Source: JAKAVN01 sp963734845 (GTDB lineage: Bacteria > Desulfobacterota > Binatia > Binatales > Binataceae). Taken from it: a DNA stretch of 64,000 nt. Shown here one piece after another: positions 53,761 to 62,570 of the stretch. The stretch spans positions 50,176-114,175 of the forward strand of contig CAVTIS010000015.1 in NCBI GenBank assembly GCA_963734845.1. Direction: 5' to 3'. A program made the translations under genes and the position numbers. How positions within the stretch are numbered: position 1 is the first letter of the stretch; the number at the start of each line of letters is the position of its first letter. The notes below the pieces were generated by a model. That model saw nothing but the letters and a program-made list of their open reading frames with translations. It had not been told where the DNA came from and did not search any database.

Positions 53761-53857
53761 GGCGATCGCCATAGTTCGATGCGCCGTGCCCGGCTTTGTA
53801 TCGGGCTTGACGTAACAAGCCGTGCCGGATGCGGCGGCTCCCAAGAAACCGCTCGCG
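53761..53857 (-). repeat. Duplicated leader block, copy B (upstream of the GT gene)
   Basis: Partner of 52286-52382. It begins with the same GGCGATCGCCATAGTTC and encodes MAIARTP in frame with the glycosyltransferase, 47 codons before its likely start. The gap 53632-54001 (370 bp) otherwise holds no gene I can support. Confidence 0.6.
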
Positions 53858-54001
53858 TGATCCCGGCGCATCGGGCAGGAGTTTATCCCACCGATGACGG
53901 CGGTCCAACGCGGATGGCGCGTTAGCGCAACTCCTGGCTCAAAATAGCGAAGGCGCCGCGGTCATCATGCATCGTTCAATGCCGGGCCGGCGCGCACTGC
54001 G

Positions 54002-54760
54002 CTAACCGGGACGCTGGAAATAAACCATCGCGCCCTGATCATCGTGGGGTCCGCTGCAGAGCCCGGTGAAATCCGCGTAGATTGAAAGAATGCCCGCTTC
54101 GGCCAGCAGACCGATGACGCGATGGAGCGGGAAGGAGTTCATCTCGATCAGACCAAGGTTCCAAGGCCGGCGACGGTAGAGGTTGACCGCAATATTGACC
54201 GGCGGCAGCGTCTTCTTAAGCCGGTTAGCGATCCGTCTGTGCAACCGCAGCCGGGTCGTGAAGTGCAGTGCGCCGACGCCGCCGGGCTCCAGGTGGGCCA
54301 GCAGGCCGCGCACCAGTGCTTCGACCCGGCGCGGCGCAATATGCTGGAAAACGATGAGCGAGTGAATCAGGTCAAAGGTGCCTTCCAGGCACGAGAGACG
54401 GTCGTCGGACTTGACGAACGAGACGTAGTCAAGGTTGCGCTCGCGACAGTTGCGCTTCGCCTCGGCCAGCATCGCGTCCGAGACGTCGACGCCCACCGCC
54501 TGGCCGGCCTCGCGGGCGAGCGGAATCAGGATACGGCCGACTCCGCAGCCGAAATCGAGCGCGCGCCGCGGTTTGAAATCGGCGGCCAGGTGGGCCCGAA
54601 TTGCGGCGAGCACGCGCGCTACATGCTCCTCGCCGGACGCGAAGAATTCGCGCAAGCCGGCCGTGTCCAGGTTGGCACTCAAGAAGCGGTTCAGCGTAAC
54701 CACGCCGAAGTAAGGATTGGTTTGTCCAGCACGATCGTAGGCCCGATCCGAGCGCTTCAT
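54002..54760 (-). CDS. Class I SAM-dependent methyltransferase
   Basis: 252 residues. Motif I LDFGCGVGRILIPLA, acidic loop VGVDVSDAMLAEAKRNC, motif II FDLIHSLIVFQHI and post-motif ALVRGLLAHLEPGGVGALHF. Probably methylates a sugar or polymer end in the surface polysaccharide pathway, which would fit the Wzt carbohydrate-binding domain, but a small-molecule substrate cannot be excluded. Last gene of the locus. Confidence 0.85.
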   Translation of the reverse strand: MKRSDRAYDRAGQTNPYFGVVTLNRFLSANLDTAGLREFFASGEEHVARVLAAIRAHLAADFKPRRALDFGCGVGRILIPLAREAGQAVGVDVSDAMLAEAKRNCRERNLDYVSFVKSDDRLSCLEGTFDLIHSLIVFQHIAPRRVEALVRGLLAHLEPGGVGALHFTTRLRLHRRIANRLKKTLPPVNIAVNLYRRRPWNLGLIEMNSFPLHRVIGLLAEAGILSIYADFTGLCSGPHDDQGAMVYFQRPG

Positions 54761-54919
54761 CGCGAACGCGCCTCGAAGCCCCGGCCCCCGGTTTCGCCCG
54801 CGCCGCGGGCAGCGCCCCCTTGTCCCAGGCGCGCCCTCCGGCGCGTAGGCTCGCGCCCCGCATTCGCGTGACGACCTTCCGCGATCGCGATGGCCGCCCG
54901 CGGATTCATCGTCCGGGGT

Positions 54920-55600
54920 TCACTCCACCTCGCTCCCTTCATCCGGCGTGGTGGCCTTTGCCGGCGCCTGTCGGCCGGCCTTGCCGCCCACACCACCGGA
55001 GGACGGCGCCTCGGCCGACGCGGCGGGTGAAGCGGCCGGGGTCGGGCTCGGCGGACGATCCGCGCCCAGGTCATGGATGATCTGATTGGCGTGGACGCCG
55101 GGGTCGACCGACGGATAGACCTTCAGGATGAGTCCGTTTTCGCCGATCACGTAAGTTACGCGGCGGTCGAGGCCGAGAATCGGAATGCCATTGTCGGCGC
55201 CATAGGCGCGCGCGATGCTGCGGTCGGGATCGAGCAGCAGCGAGAACGGCAGGCCGTATTTCTTGATGAAGGCCTTGTGCGAGTCAGCCGAATCAATACT
55301 GCATCCGAGTACCGAAATGCCCGCGGCCTGGAAGCGCGCGTAGCCGTCGCGAAACGCACACGCCTCCCTGGTGCATCCGGGCGTGCTGTCCTTGGGATAA
55401 AAGTACAGCACCAGCTTGTGGCCACGAAAGTCGGCGAGGCTAACCGGCGCGACTTGGTCGCCGTTGACCGCCTGGCTATGGAAATCCGGCGCCGCCGCTC
55501 CCACCGGGAGCATCGCGGCGCGCGCGATCCGCGGACGAAATGCGATCGCCGCCAATCCGGCCGCCGCGAGCACGATCGCCACCATCATGATGAATCGCAT
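54920..55600 (-). CDS. Exported peroxiredoxin (BCP/PrxQ type) with Pro/Ala-rich tail
   Basis: 226 residues. N-terminal signal segment (about 1-28), then the AhpC/TSA domain with peroxidatic Cys in YPKDSTPGCTREAC (Cys 76) and a second Cys five residues on (Cys 81), the PrxQ/BCP arrangement. Thioredoxin-fold markers FRGHKLVLYFYP. The last 50 residues are Pro/Ala/Ser-rich, an unusual extension. Reduces peroxides in the periplasm; its thioredoxin partner is not in the window. Confidence 0.88.
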   Translation of the reverse strand: MRFIMMVAIVLAAAGLAAIAFRPRIARAAMLPVGAAAPDFHSQAVNGDQVAPVSLADFRGHKLVLYFYPKDSTPGCTREACAFRDGYARFQAAGISVLGCSIDSADSHKAFIKKYGLPFSLLLDPDRSIARAYGADNGIPILGLDRRVTYVIGENGLILKVYPSVDPGVHANQIIHDLGADRPPSPTPAASPAASAEAPSSGGVGGKAGRQAPAKATTPDEGSEVE

Positions 55601-55662
55601 CGGCGCGCCCTCCCCGTTTCGCTGTTGATGCCGCTGCCGGCGCGATCATGCCAGCGCTCGGG

Positions 55663-56589
55663 CTAGACGTAGTGCAGCCAGTCGCGGTAGCGCGCATCGC
55701 GGCCGTGCAGGGCGTTGCGGAAGACTTCCTGCACTTTGATCGTCACGGGACCCGGCACGCCCGATCCGATCATGCGATCGTCGAGCTCGCGCACCGGCGT
55801 GACTTCGGCCGCGGTGCCGGTCATGAAGGCTTCGTCGGCGACATACACCGCGTCGCGCGAGAAAGTCTGCTCGACCACTTCGATAGAAGCGTCCTGCAGA
55901 ATTTTCATCACCGCGGCGCGCGTGATACCAGGCAGCACCGAGTTGAGCGGCGGCGTCTTCACCACGCCGTCGCGCACGATGAAGAAGTTCTCGCCGCTGC
56001 CCTCGGCCACGTAGCCATGGACGTCGAGCAGGAGCGCCTCATCGTAGCCGTTGCGGCGCGCCTCGTAGCCGGCGAGGATCGAGTTGACGTAATGGCCCGA
56101 GGCCTTGGCGAGCGGCATCAGTGAGTTGTGATGGAACCGCACGAAGGACGAGGTCTTGAGCCGGACGCCCTTTTTGGCGCCGTCCTCGCCGAGATAGGCG
56201 CCCCATGGCCATCCCGCGATCGCCACCCGCACCTTGTTGCCGCGCGCCGACAGCCCCATTTCGCCCTCGCCATAAAATGCGATCGGGCGCAGGTAACATT
56301 CCTCAAGCCGGTTGACCCGCACCACGTCGCAGCAGGCCTTGAGCAACTCCTCCTGGCTGAACGGAATCTGCATTTCGACGATGTGCGCGGAGTCGAATAG
56401 GCGGCGGATATGCTCGGGGCCGCGGAAAATTGCCGAGCGGCCGTTGTCGGACTTGTAGCAGCGCATCCCCTCGAACACGGCCAAGCCGTAGTGCAGGCTG
56501 TGGCTGAGGACATGGATGTTGGCCTCGTCGTAGGGAATCAGCGCGCCGTCGATCCAGATTTTGTCCGTGCGTAAACCGTTCGCTGCCAA
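55663..56589 (-). CDS. ilvE: Branched-chain amino acid aminotransferase
   Basis: 308 residues of PLP fold type IV. HSLHYGLAVFEGMRCY (typical start of class IV), PLP Lys in LAKASGHYVNSILAG, EGSGENFFIVRDG and LPGITRAAVMKI. Transaminates Val, Leu and Ile with 2-oxoglutarate. Separate from other ilv genes. 63 nt before the peroxiredoxin start, possibly cotranscribed. Confidence 0.95.
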   Translation of the reverse strand: MAANGLRTDKIWIDGALIPYDEANIHVLSHSLHYGLAVFEGMRCYKSDNGRSAIFRGPEHIRRLFDSAHIVEMQIPFSQEELLKACCDVVRVNRLEECYLRPIAFYGEGEMGLSARGNKVRVAIAGWPWGAYLGEDGAKKGVRLKTSSFVRFHHNSLMPLAKASGHYVNSILAGYEARRNGYDEALLLDVHGYVAEGSGENFFIVRDGVVKTPPLNSVLPGITRAAVMKILQDASIEVVEQTFSRDAVYVADEAFMTGTAAEVTPVRELDDRMIGSGVPGPVTIKVQEVFRNALHGRDARYRDWLHYV

Positions 56590-56753
56590 AACCGACCTCG
56601 TTATATAGATGCTTCGCTCAATTGATGGGGACCCGTCCGCTATTCGCCGCGCTCGCCCCCACGGGCGGAGGTTCAGGCTAGTCGAAACCGGGTGACCCGG
56701 ACAAGCGGTGATTTGCCTGCGATGACGGACCGCGACCCCGCGCGCGCATGGGC

Positions 56754-58280
56754 CTAGCCGCGGAAACGGTTCGACGGATCGAACGGGCCGGAGGATTCCT
56801 CAAACGGCCCGCGCGCATCCGCCGAATCTGCCGCCTCTGCATGAAGCGCCTTAGCCGTTTCTTCGCCCTCGCCGTACGCGCGCGGCTCACCGTTGTGCGA
56901 GGCGTCGAGCGGATGCGCCGCGGCCCCGCCGCCGCGGCGCCTTCTGCGCGAGCGGCCGCCGCGCCGGCCACGCCGGCGCCGCCGTCCGCCGCCGCCACCC
57001 CCCGGACTGCCGTCCGGCTCACGCGGCGGCTCGACGCGCCGACGCTCGTCGCTTAGGCTTTCGAGCCACGCCTCCGGATCCCTGAGGAAGCTCGCGAGCA
57101 TCTCAGGATCGCCGCCGCCGGCAGGCGCAGTGATTTCGAACACCTTGCGCGCCTCGTCGAAATACGGGCGCTGGATGAGCCGGCGCGTGCGGCGCGAGGG
57201 CGCAACTAAATGCGGCAGGGCTTCCAGCACGAGCCGCATCCGCTCCGTATCGCCGCGGGCAAAGCCGCGCGATCGAAGCTCCGCCAACAGGTCCAGCGAC
57301 TCGCCGCTCGGCATCCCACGCTTGCAAAGGTCCGCGAACAGGCAGGCCAGCACGAACGAGTGCGCGGGCTCCGTTCCGGCCGCAATCCGCCGGCCCATCG
57401 CGGCCAGATTCCTCCCGGTCGCACTCTCGAGCACCGGCCCCTCGTCGGCACGCAGGAAACGCGCGAGCGGCGCCAGCAGAAGGTCGAACAGCGCCAGCTC
57501 ATGCATCAGCTCGAACGCGCGCGCCGCCGCCGCGATCCCCAGGGCGCGGTAAATCTCCTCGACCACGCGCGGCACTGAGGCGTTCAGCAGGTCCTCGCGA
57601 TGGCGTTCGATGGCGGCGCGCGTGGCGGGCTCGATTTCAAAACCGAGCTTGGCCGCGAAGCGCACCGCGCGGAGCATCCGGACCGGGTCCTCACGCATCC
57701 GGACCTCGGGATCGCCGATCGTGCGGATGAGCCGCGCCTCGAGGTCGGCGACCCCTCCGGCGTAGTCGATCACCTGGAACGAGCGCGGATTGTAGAACAG
57801 CGAGTTGATCGTGAAATCGCGACGAAAGGCGTCTTCCTCGGGCGTGCCGAAAGTGTTGTCGTGGCGAATCAGCGGATCCTCGGATTCGGGCACGTCCTCG
57901 GCGCGGCGGCGGAAGGTCGCGACCTCGATATTGTGCTGGCCGAAAAAGACGTGGACCAGGCGGAAGCGCCGCCCGATAAGCCGCGAGTTGCGGAACAGGT
58001 CGCGCACCTCCTGCGGATGCGCCGAGGTTGCGACGTCGAAGTCCTTGGGCCGCCGCCCGATCATCAGGTCGCGCACGCCGCCGCCGACCAGGTAGGCGGC
58101 GTGGCCGGCGTCGATCAGCCGGTACAGCACCTTGAGGACGCGCGGGTCGATATCGCGGCGGGAGACCGGATGCTCGGAGCGCTCCAGGATGCGCGGCTCG
58201 GTGTGAGCCTCCAAATCGTCGTGGCCGGAATCAATCATCAGGGTTCGGCCCAATCTAGCACGCGCGCCGCGCCGCTTCAT
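56754..58280 (-). CDS. pcnB: Poly(A) polymerase / CCA-type nucleotidyltransferase with Gly-Arg tail
   Basis: 508 residues from the ATG at 58280; TTG 58349 or ATG 58238 are alternatives and no Shine-Dalgarno decides. Class II nucleotidyltransferase head: AYLVGGGVRDLMIGRRPKDFDVATSA with the DxD metal site, FRNSRLIGRRFRLVHVFFG, RRDFTINSLFYN, and the RNA-binding helical domain. Best match is PcnB, which adds poly(A) tails to RNA. The C-terminal 80 residues hold a run of Gly and Arg/Lys (about GGGGGGRRRRRGRRGG), a likely RNA-binding tail. Divergent from the DHH gene. Confidence 0.9.
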   Translation of the reverse strand: MKRRGARARLGRTLMIDSGHDDLEAHTEPRILERSEHPVSRRDIDPRVLKVLYRLIDAGHAAYLVGGGVRDLMIGRRPKDFDVATSAHPQEVRDLFRNSRLIGRRFRLVHVFFGQHNIEVATFRRRAEDVPESEDPLIRHDNTFGTPEEDAFRRDFTINSLFYNPRSFQVIDYAGGVADLEARLIRTIGDPEVRMREDPVRMLRAVRFAAKLGFEIEPATRAAIERHREDLLNASVPRVVEEIYRALGIAAAARAFELMHELALFDLLLAPLARFLRADEGPVLESATGRNLAAMGRRIAAGTEPAHSFVLACLFADLCKRGMPSGESLDLLAELRSRGFARGDTERMRLVLEALPHLVAPSRRTRRLIQRPYFDEARKVFEITAPAGGGDPEMLASFLRDPEAWLESLSDERRRVEPPREPDGSPGGGGGGRRRRRGRRGGRSRRRRRGGGAAAHPLDASHNGEPRAYGEGEETAKALHAEAADSADARGPFEESSGPFDPSNRFRG

Positions 58281-58354
58281 CGGGGTGCATCGGCGATCCC
58301 CGGGCGGCGCGGGTATCGCTCCCGCTCGCGCGATGCCATACGATTTCAACCACG

Positions 58355-59332
58355 ATGAGCAAGTCCGTCACGCGCCGCGCGATCCAGGTCATCAGCCACG
58401 GTCCGAACTGCCTCGACGGAGTGATGGCGGCGGCGGCGGTCGCGCGCTTTTACGAGGGACAGCGCGTAATCACCCGGCTGGTCGCTAACAATGACAGCGA
58501 CGAGGTACTCCAGAACCTCGAACTCCGCGCCGGCGGCGAGGACGAGGAGATCTGGATCACCGATCTTTCGTGGAACTCGGCCGCAACCGGCGAGCACCTG
58601 ACCGATCTCGCGAAAAAGGGCGCGCGCATCTACTGGATCGACCACCATCGCACCGCCGTCGGCCGCGCCGACGCGCCCGAGTTCAAGGTGCCGTTCGCCG
58701 GCCGCGTGCTTTCCGAGCAGTACTCGGCCGCGCGGCTGACTTTCAACTACCTGCGCAAGCGCGTCGCCGCGCTCCCGGCCGCCCGCGCGCGCGCTTTCGA
58801 GGAGTTCGCCGTCTTCGCCGCCATCGCCGACGATCACGACCGCTGGGTCCATCGCATCGCCGAATCCAACGACTGGGCGCTCGCCGTGCAGACGCTCGGC
58901 GGGATCGAGTCGTACCGCGACATTCTGCGTCTGCGCGAACCCAAGCTCTCGCGGCGGATGCGTACGGCCCTGGAGAACGGGCGCGAGGCGATGGCGAAGT
59001 CGCTCGAGTTGGCGCGCTCGACGATAGTCGACCGGATGCTGGAGAACGGAATCAAGGTGCGTAGCGCCTGCTGCTTCGGTTACAGCAGCGAGGTTGCGGC
59101 CGCGCTTTACGAGGGTCAGACGCGAACGGTGATCGCGCTGTTCGACTTGCGCAGCCAAGGCGTGAGCCTGCGGCGGAGCGCCGACTGCGAGATCGACCTC
59201 TCGGCGCTTGCGCGGATGTATGGCGGCGGTGGGCACGCGGCAGCCGCCGGTTTCGCGACTCCCGAGCTAAAGCGCGCGCCCGCCGAGCGCCTCGCCGAAT
59301 TGCTGGGCGACCGCCTCGCCACCGCCGGGTGA
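58355..59332 (+). CDS. DHH-family phosphoesterase
   Basis: 325 residues. N-terminal SHGPNCLDGVMAAAAVARFY, ITDLSWN, the DHH motif IYWIDHHRTAVG and IADDHDRW, and the DHHA1 nucleic-acid-binding motif YGGGGHAAAAGF at the C-terminus. Family members are nanoRNases, pAp phosphatases or c-di-AMP hydrolases; which applies is not clear, as the first DxD is changed. It starts 75 nt from the divergent pcnB start. Confidence 0.88.
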   Translation: MSKSVTRRAIQVISHGPNCLDGVMAAAAVARFYEGQRVITRLVANNDSDEVLQNLELRAGGEDEEIWITDLSWNSAATGEHLTDLAKKGARIYWIDHHRTAVGRADAPEFKVPFAGRVLSEQYSAARLTFNYLRKRVAALPAARARAFEEFAVFAAIADDHDRWVHRIAESNDWALAVQTLGGIESYRDILRLREPKLSRRMRTALENGREAMAKSLELARSTIVDRMLENGIKVRSACCFGYSSEVAAALYEGQTRTVIALFDLRSQGVSLRRSADCEIDLSALARMYGGGGHAAAAGFATPELKRAPAERLAELLGDRLATAG

Positions 59333-59368
59333 CTCCGACGACTTCCCCTGCCGACTGACTCCAACGTC

Positions 59369-59392
59369 CGCCATCGCCTGGCGATCTTTTTT
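59369..59392 (+). terminator. Probable terminator after the DHH gene
   Basis: CGCCA (59369-59373) pairs with TGGCG (59379-59383), or ATCGC with GCGAT, followed by ATC and six T (59387-59392). Short stem, but the T-run and location 37 nt after the stop support it. Confidence 0.4.
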
Positions 59393-59417
59393 CCCTCCCC
59401 CGTGTTTTGGGGGAGGG
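59393..59417. repeat. REP-like palindrome with G-rich flank
   Basis: CCCTCCCCC (59393-59401), loop GTGTTTT, GGGGGAGGG (59409-59417), followed by TTAGGGTGGGGGTCG. This C/G-rich hairpin with the GGGTTAGGGTGGGGG flank is a dispersed repeat type seen intergenically in many high-GC bacteria. Confidence 0.55.
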
Positions 59418-59540
59418 TTAGGGTGGGGGTCGAGCGGCGGTTCTGAATGCTTGTTGAAACGCCGTCCCCGCTCTGGCGCGTCGCATCCACCCTGCTAAGA
59501 GCCGTTGCCAGAATTCTGACCCGCGTATTACAGTCCCGAC

Positions 59541-59969
59541 ATGGACGCCGCGCTCGAGCGGATGCTCAATCTGCTGCTCGAATCCGAGCGCGCCGGCGTG
59601 ACCGTGCTCGACGCGCTTGCGGCCGAGGTCAAACATCCCGAGCTCAAGGAACTGCTGCTCGACGCGCGCGAGGACGAAAGCCATAACGCCGCCGCGCTGG
59701 AACGGCTGGTCCGGGAAGGCGGCGGCACGCCGTCGGGGGCGACCGGGCCGTTCGCGGCCAAAGTCGCCGCTATCGGCAACACGCGCGGGCAGCTCGCGTT
59801 GCTGATTCACGGCCAGGAATGGGTCGCGCGAAAGATCGAAGAGACCCTCGCGCTCGCGCCGGAGGACGGTCCGATTCGCGAGTGCCTGCAAAGGATGGCC
59901 AACCGCCATCGCCACGAGATCGAATGGGTCCGCGCCGAGCTGATTCGGTTGATGGACACCGTCGACTAA
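59541..59969 (+). CDS. Ferritin-like four-helix-bundle protein
   Basis: 142 residues, all helical. Acidic/His positions LLESERAGVTVLDALAAEV, LLDAREDESHNAAALERL, HGQEWVARKIEETL and ANRHRHEIEWVRAELI are placed as the ExxH-type metal ligands of ferritin-like bundles. Similar small proteins (DUF-type) are found in soil bacteria; a di-iron role is inferred. Starts at ATG 59541; no Shine-Dalgarno is obvious. Confidence 0.55.
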   Translation: MDAALERMLNLLLESERAGVTVLDALAAEVKHPELKELLLDAREDESHNAAALERLVREGGGTPSGATGPFAAKVAAIGNTRGQLALLIHGQEWVARKIEETLALAPEDGPIRECLQRMANRHRHEIEWVRAELIRLMDTVD

Positions 59970-60044
59970 GAGGCGGCTCCGGGCAATCTCATTGCTAAAG
60001 CTCTTGCGACACGATGCGACGGGCGCGATAATTCCTCTTCCGGT

Positions 60045-60122
60045 GGACGCATAGCTCAGCCCGGTTAGAGCGCTTGCCTCACATGCAAGAGGTCCCAGGT
60101 TCAAGTCCTGGTGCGTCCACCA
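60045..60122 (+). tRNA. tRNA-Val (anticodon CAC)
   Basis: Cloverleaf by eye: acceptor GGACGCA / TGCGTCC, D-stem GCTC/GAGC, anticodon stem CTTGC/GCAAG with loop CTCACAT (CAC reads GTG, Val), T-stem CCAGG/CCTGG with loop TTCAAGT, discriminator A and encoded CCA (60120-60122). Its 3' 47 bp is duplicated at 63818-63864, so it is the integration target of the neighbouring element. Confidence 0.93.
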
Positions 60123-60124
60123 AA
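60078..60124 (+). repeat. attL: tRNA-Val 3' end (direct repeat copy 1)
   Basis: 47 bp from the anticodon loop through CCA plus AA. It recurs at 63818-63864 with two mismatches (60103 A/G; 60109 T/A). This is the usual crossover site of tyrosine recombinases at tRNA genes. Confidence 0.9.
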
Positions 60125-60699
60125 ATTTCTCTCATAGCGCACGCGCGGCGCGTCAAAGGAATCGCGCGCCCGGTGCCCGCCTCAGTCTTCGACTTCGGAA
60201 CAGTCAGAACTCCGCTCTCGATAACGCCGTCCTTCGAGGCGAGATGTAGGTCCTTGTGACGGAGGGCGCGAATCTCGGCCGCGCGGAGCCCAGAATCGAG
60301 AGTCAGGACGAGGAGTGGAAGCAGACCGGGAGATCGGCTTTTTCCCGCCGCGTCGATCAGCCCTTTCTCGTCTTCGTAACTGAGAGCGCGGCCAACGTCT
60401 TTTCGCTCATGGAGCATTTCGACCGCATCGGAAATCGGACCCCACAATCGGTGTGTCTTCAGCACGGTTCGTAGCGCGCCGACCTCTAGATTGACCGTGC
60501 GCGGCGACAGCCCCGCGCCTAGGCGCTTCGTTTGGTATGCAGTAATGTCCTCGGGCGAGATATCGCATACCAGCCGGCCTCCGAATTCCTCAATCACGGG
60601 CCTAAGCGCGTAATGGTACAGCTCGCCAGTATTGTGAGCACGGCGCGCCGAGTATGATAACAATAAGGACGACTGGCCCCTTGCATATCGTAGCGCCAT
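60079..60699 (-). pseudogene. Truncated tyrosine recombinase (integrase)
   Basis: 206 codons. N-terminal core-binding domain (VCDISPEDITAYQTKRLGAGLSPRTVNLEVGALRTVL) and the start of the catalytic domain with the first Arg (DSGLRAAEIRALRHKDL) and the beta-hairpin Lys region (VPKSKTEAGTGRAIPLTRRACA). The frame then runs into the reverse complement of the tRNA and stops in its anticodon region; HxxR and the Tyr nucleophile are missing, about 120-150 residues. Truncation coincides with the att site. Confidence 0.85.
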
Positions 60700-61286
60700 C
60701 GCGTGGCCTATCCGAAAAATGCAGCGGAAGAACGGTGGCCTTGAACCAGACCTTTTAGGATTTTTGTGCGTGGATTCAAGAGCTCGAAACGTTTTCCACA
60801 GGCGCTATGACTTTGACTTGGGCGCCGCGTTTGCAGACGCACTGTATGTGTATATGATTCGGCAGCGTGGGAAGGGCGCCTGACGGCCGGGCAGCCAAAT
60901 AGCCCCCGCGCGGAAGAAACCTGGGAATGGTAGATACCGCAGATTTATCGAACATCAAACCCGAAAGACGGTTGAAGTGACCGTCAAGTCGAAAGACGGG
61001 ACCGAACACACAACACGCGTGCATCCTCTTCGGGCCTGGGGAGCGCCGTGGTGAACTCCAAAGACATCCGAATCCAAAGAATAGCCGTCAGCCCTTGGTG
61101 TGGGCATGGGTTGAGGGCGGCCCAGCGACGGCGCCGAGCCGCCTCGCGGCAGTCTTCGAAACTGTGCGAGTCAGGCAGCGGCCTTGTCTACGGTGGGCGG
61201 CGCGATGGCCTCCTGCATTTCGTGCTCCATCGTCAGAATCTCATCGATGATTTTGTCGACGGCTTAAAATGGCTCCTATGGATTAT
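60700..61286. other. Element interior with short degenerate coding traces
   Basis: No intact gene. On plus, 60969-61052 reads KTVEVTVKSKDGTEHTTRVH and stops, with coding-like composition and no start. On minus, 61185-61277 reads AVDKIIDEILTMEHEMQEAIAPP and stops, just downstream of the frameshifted membrane gene. Both look like fragments of small decayed genes. Confidence 0.4.
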
Positions 61287-61469
61287 TTATCCCACAGGAC
61301 ATGCCCGTAGAACACGCCAGCGAGGAATCCGACCATGAACGACTCGGCGAGCCAGACGGTGAAGCTGCCATAGTATTCCTGCGGCTGCCGCGATCAACAC
61401 GATGCTGATCCATACGTAATCTCGGGTGTCAGTCGAGAAATCGGCTTCATGGGCGGTTTTCTCAGGCAT
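61283..61469 (-). pseudogene. Frameshifted small membrane protein gene
   Basis: Reading from the ATG at 61469: 31 codons including a hydrophobic segment (DYVWISIVLIAAAAG), after which the same frame turns Arg-rich. In the next frame the sequence continues YYGSFTVWLAESFMVGFLAGVFYGHVLWDK and stops at 61283. The two halves join into a plausible two-helix protein, so a single-base indel near 61375 is likely. Start overlaps the upstream gene end by 8 nt. Confidence 0.6.
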
Positions 61470-61674
61470 CGGGCGCGCTCCTCATGTCGTCGACGTTCGG
61501 GCGAGTTGCCTTGAGCCAATCCGCATGTCGGTCGCACAGTTCGCGCTGACTAAGCGGCCGGCCTTGGCGATCGGTGTACCTGGCGAGCATCGTCGGCGCA
61601 AGCGCGGCAACCGCGGACGGTGCACTGTGCCGAATAGCCGTCACGCGCGCAGTTGAATCTCGACGGTCACGCAC
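61462..61674 (-). CDS. Small element-borne protein, unknown
   Basis: 70 residues, with a conserved-looking LARYTDRQGRPLSQRELCDRHADWLKA segment containing one Cys and several His/Asp. Overlaps both neighbours in the minus-strand cluster (34 nt upstream, 8 nt downstream). Its first 25 residues look less protein-like and the gene may be partly decayed. Function unknown. Confidence 0.45.
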   Translation of the reverse strand: MRDRRDSTARVTAIRHSAPSAVAALAPTMLARYTDRQGRPLSQRELCDRHADWLKATRPNVDDMRSAPDA

Positions 61675-61964
61675 TGTTGTTCCGTGCCTATCTCTCTCAT
61701 CAGGCGTGGGTCATCGCTGGGAACGCATAGGGTGTAGAAGGCGATAACGTTGGGGTAGAGGCGTGCCGTGTCCAGCAAGTCTCTTTCGACGAGTTCATAA
61801 TCGGAGGCGCCGTAGTAGTTGCTAACAAAATCCCAAGCCGATAGCGGCGCATTCAGATCTACCGTGAAGGAATCGGTTTGTGGGTTGCGGAACGTGGGAG
61901 CTATCAGCAGATACCAGCCCACCAGGACGAGCGCGGCGGCGTTGGGGGGCTTCATGGCTGCCAT
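61641..61964 (-). CDS. Small exported or membrane-anchored protein, unknown
   Basis: 107 residues. N-terminal hydrophobic segment ending GWYLLIAPTF, then APLSAWDFVSNYYGASDYE and a C-terminal CVPSDDPRLM motif, a layout I associate with widespread small hypothetical proteins of soil bacteria (GWYL...APLS.W...C...DDPRL). It appears intact and is the first gene of the three-gene cluster. Confidence 0.55.
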   Translation of the reverse strand: MAAMKPPNAAALVLVGWYLLIAPTFRNPQTDSFTVDLNAPLSAWDFVSNYYGASDYELVERDLLDTARLYPNVIAFYTLCVPSDDPRLMREIGTEQQCVTVEIQLRA

Positions 61965-62111
61965 CTAGCAGCGACCCAAAAACCGAAGCTCGGGCGCTGT
62001 CAACACGCGCGTGAAGCGCGCTGATGATTTTCTCGCGAGTTCGCACATACGCACTTGCAGGGGTCGATTACGAATACCTAGCCGCCGTCATGGAGAAAGG
62101 AAGCCCTACAC

Positions 62112-62338
62112 ATGGGCGCGAACAAGACCTATCAGCAGAAAGGTGACAGGGGCCGGATGCTCGGCGAATCCGACGAGTTCAGGCGCCTGCGCCACGCCGT
62201 CGAGAAGGCTGCGGGTGATCGCGAGCGCGCCATCCGTAATGTCTGCCGCCTGTACACCGTGAACCGATTCGACGCGCTGCCCGGCGCGATCCGGCGGCGA
62301 TGCTGGCGCTGCTCGGCGAAACCGTACCCATTATTTGA
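62112..62338 (+). pseudogene. Frameshifted small protein gene
   Basis: ATG at 62112 with GAGAAAGGAAG about 8 nt upstream. About 60 codons read well (KGDRGRMLGESDEFRRLRHAVEKAAGDRERAIRNVCRLYTVNRFDALPG); then the frame becomes Arg/Trp/Cys-rich, while the next frame reads DPAAMLALLGETVPII and stops at 62338. A single-base indel near 62290 is likely. Family unknown; the product would be helical and cytoplasmic. Confidence 0.5.
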
Positions 62339-62570
62339 TCACGGGGCGGCAGACATCAGGGCGAGTTTCATAACAAGATTGTGAAGCTTGTGCTTCGGGG
62401 TGGACGGAAAAGCCGGCGCGGTGGTACGTATCGAATCGTCGAGCGCGTACTCCCAGCGCGTTCGGCACTTCCTTCCAAGGCCCGTTGGCTCCCCCGCCCT
62501 CGGATCTCTTCCGCTTTATAAGCAGGTGCCTAGCCCTTCCAGCCAAGCCGGCGAGCAATGCGGTAGCTCG

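Noticed and set aside
61048..61338. Plus-strand 96-codon frame in the element
   Set aside because: No ribosome-binding site; it overlaps the minus-strand remnant whose reading frame looks more like coding sequence.
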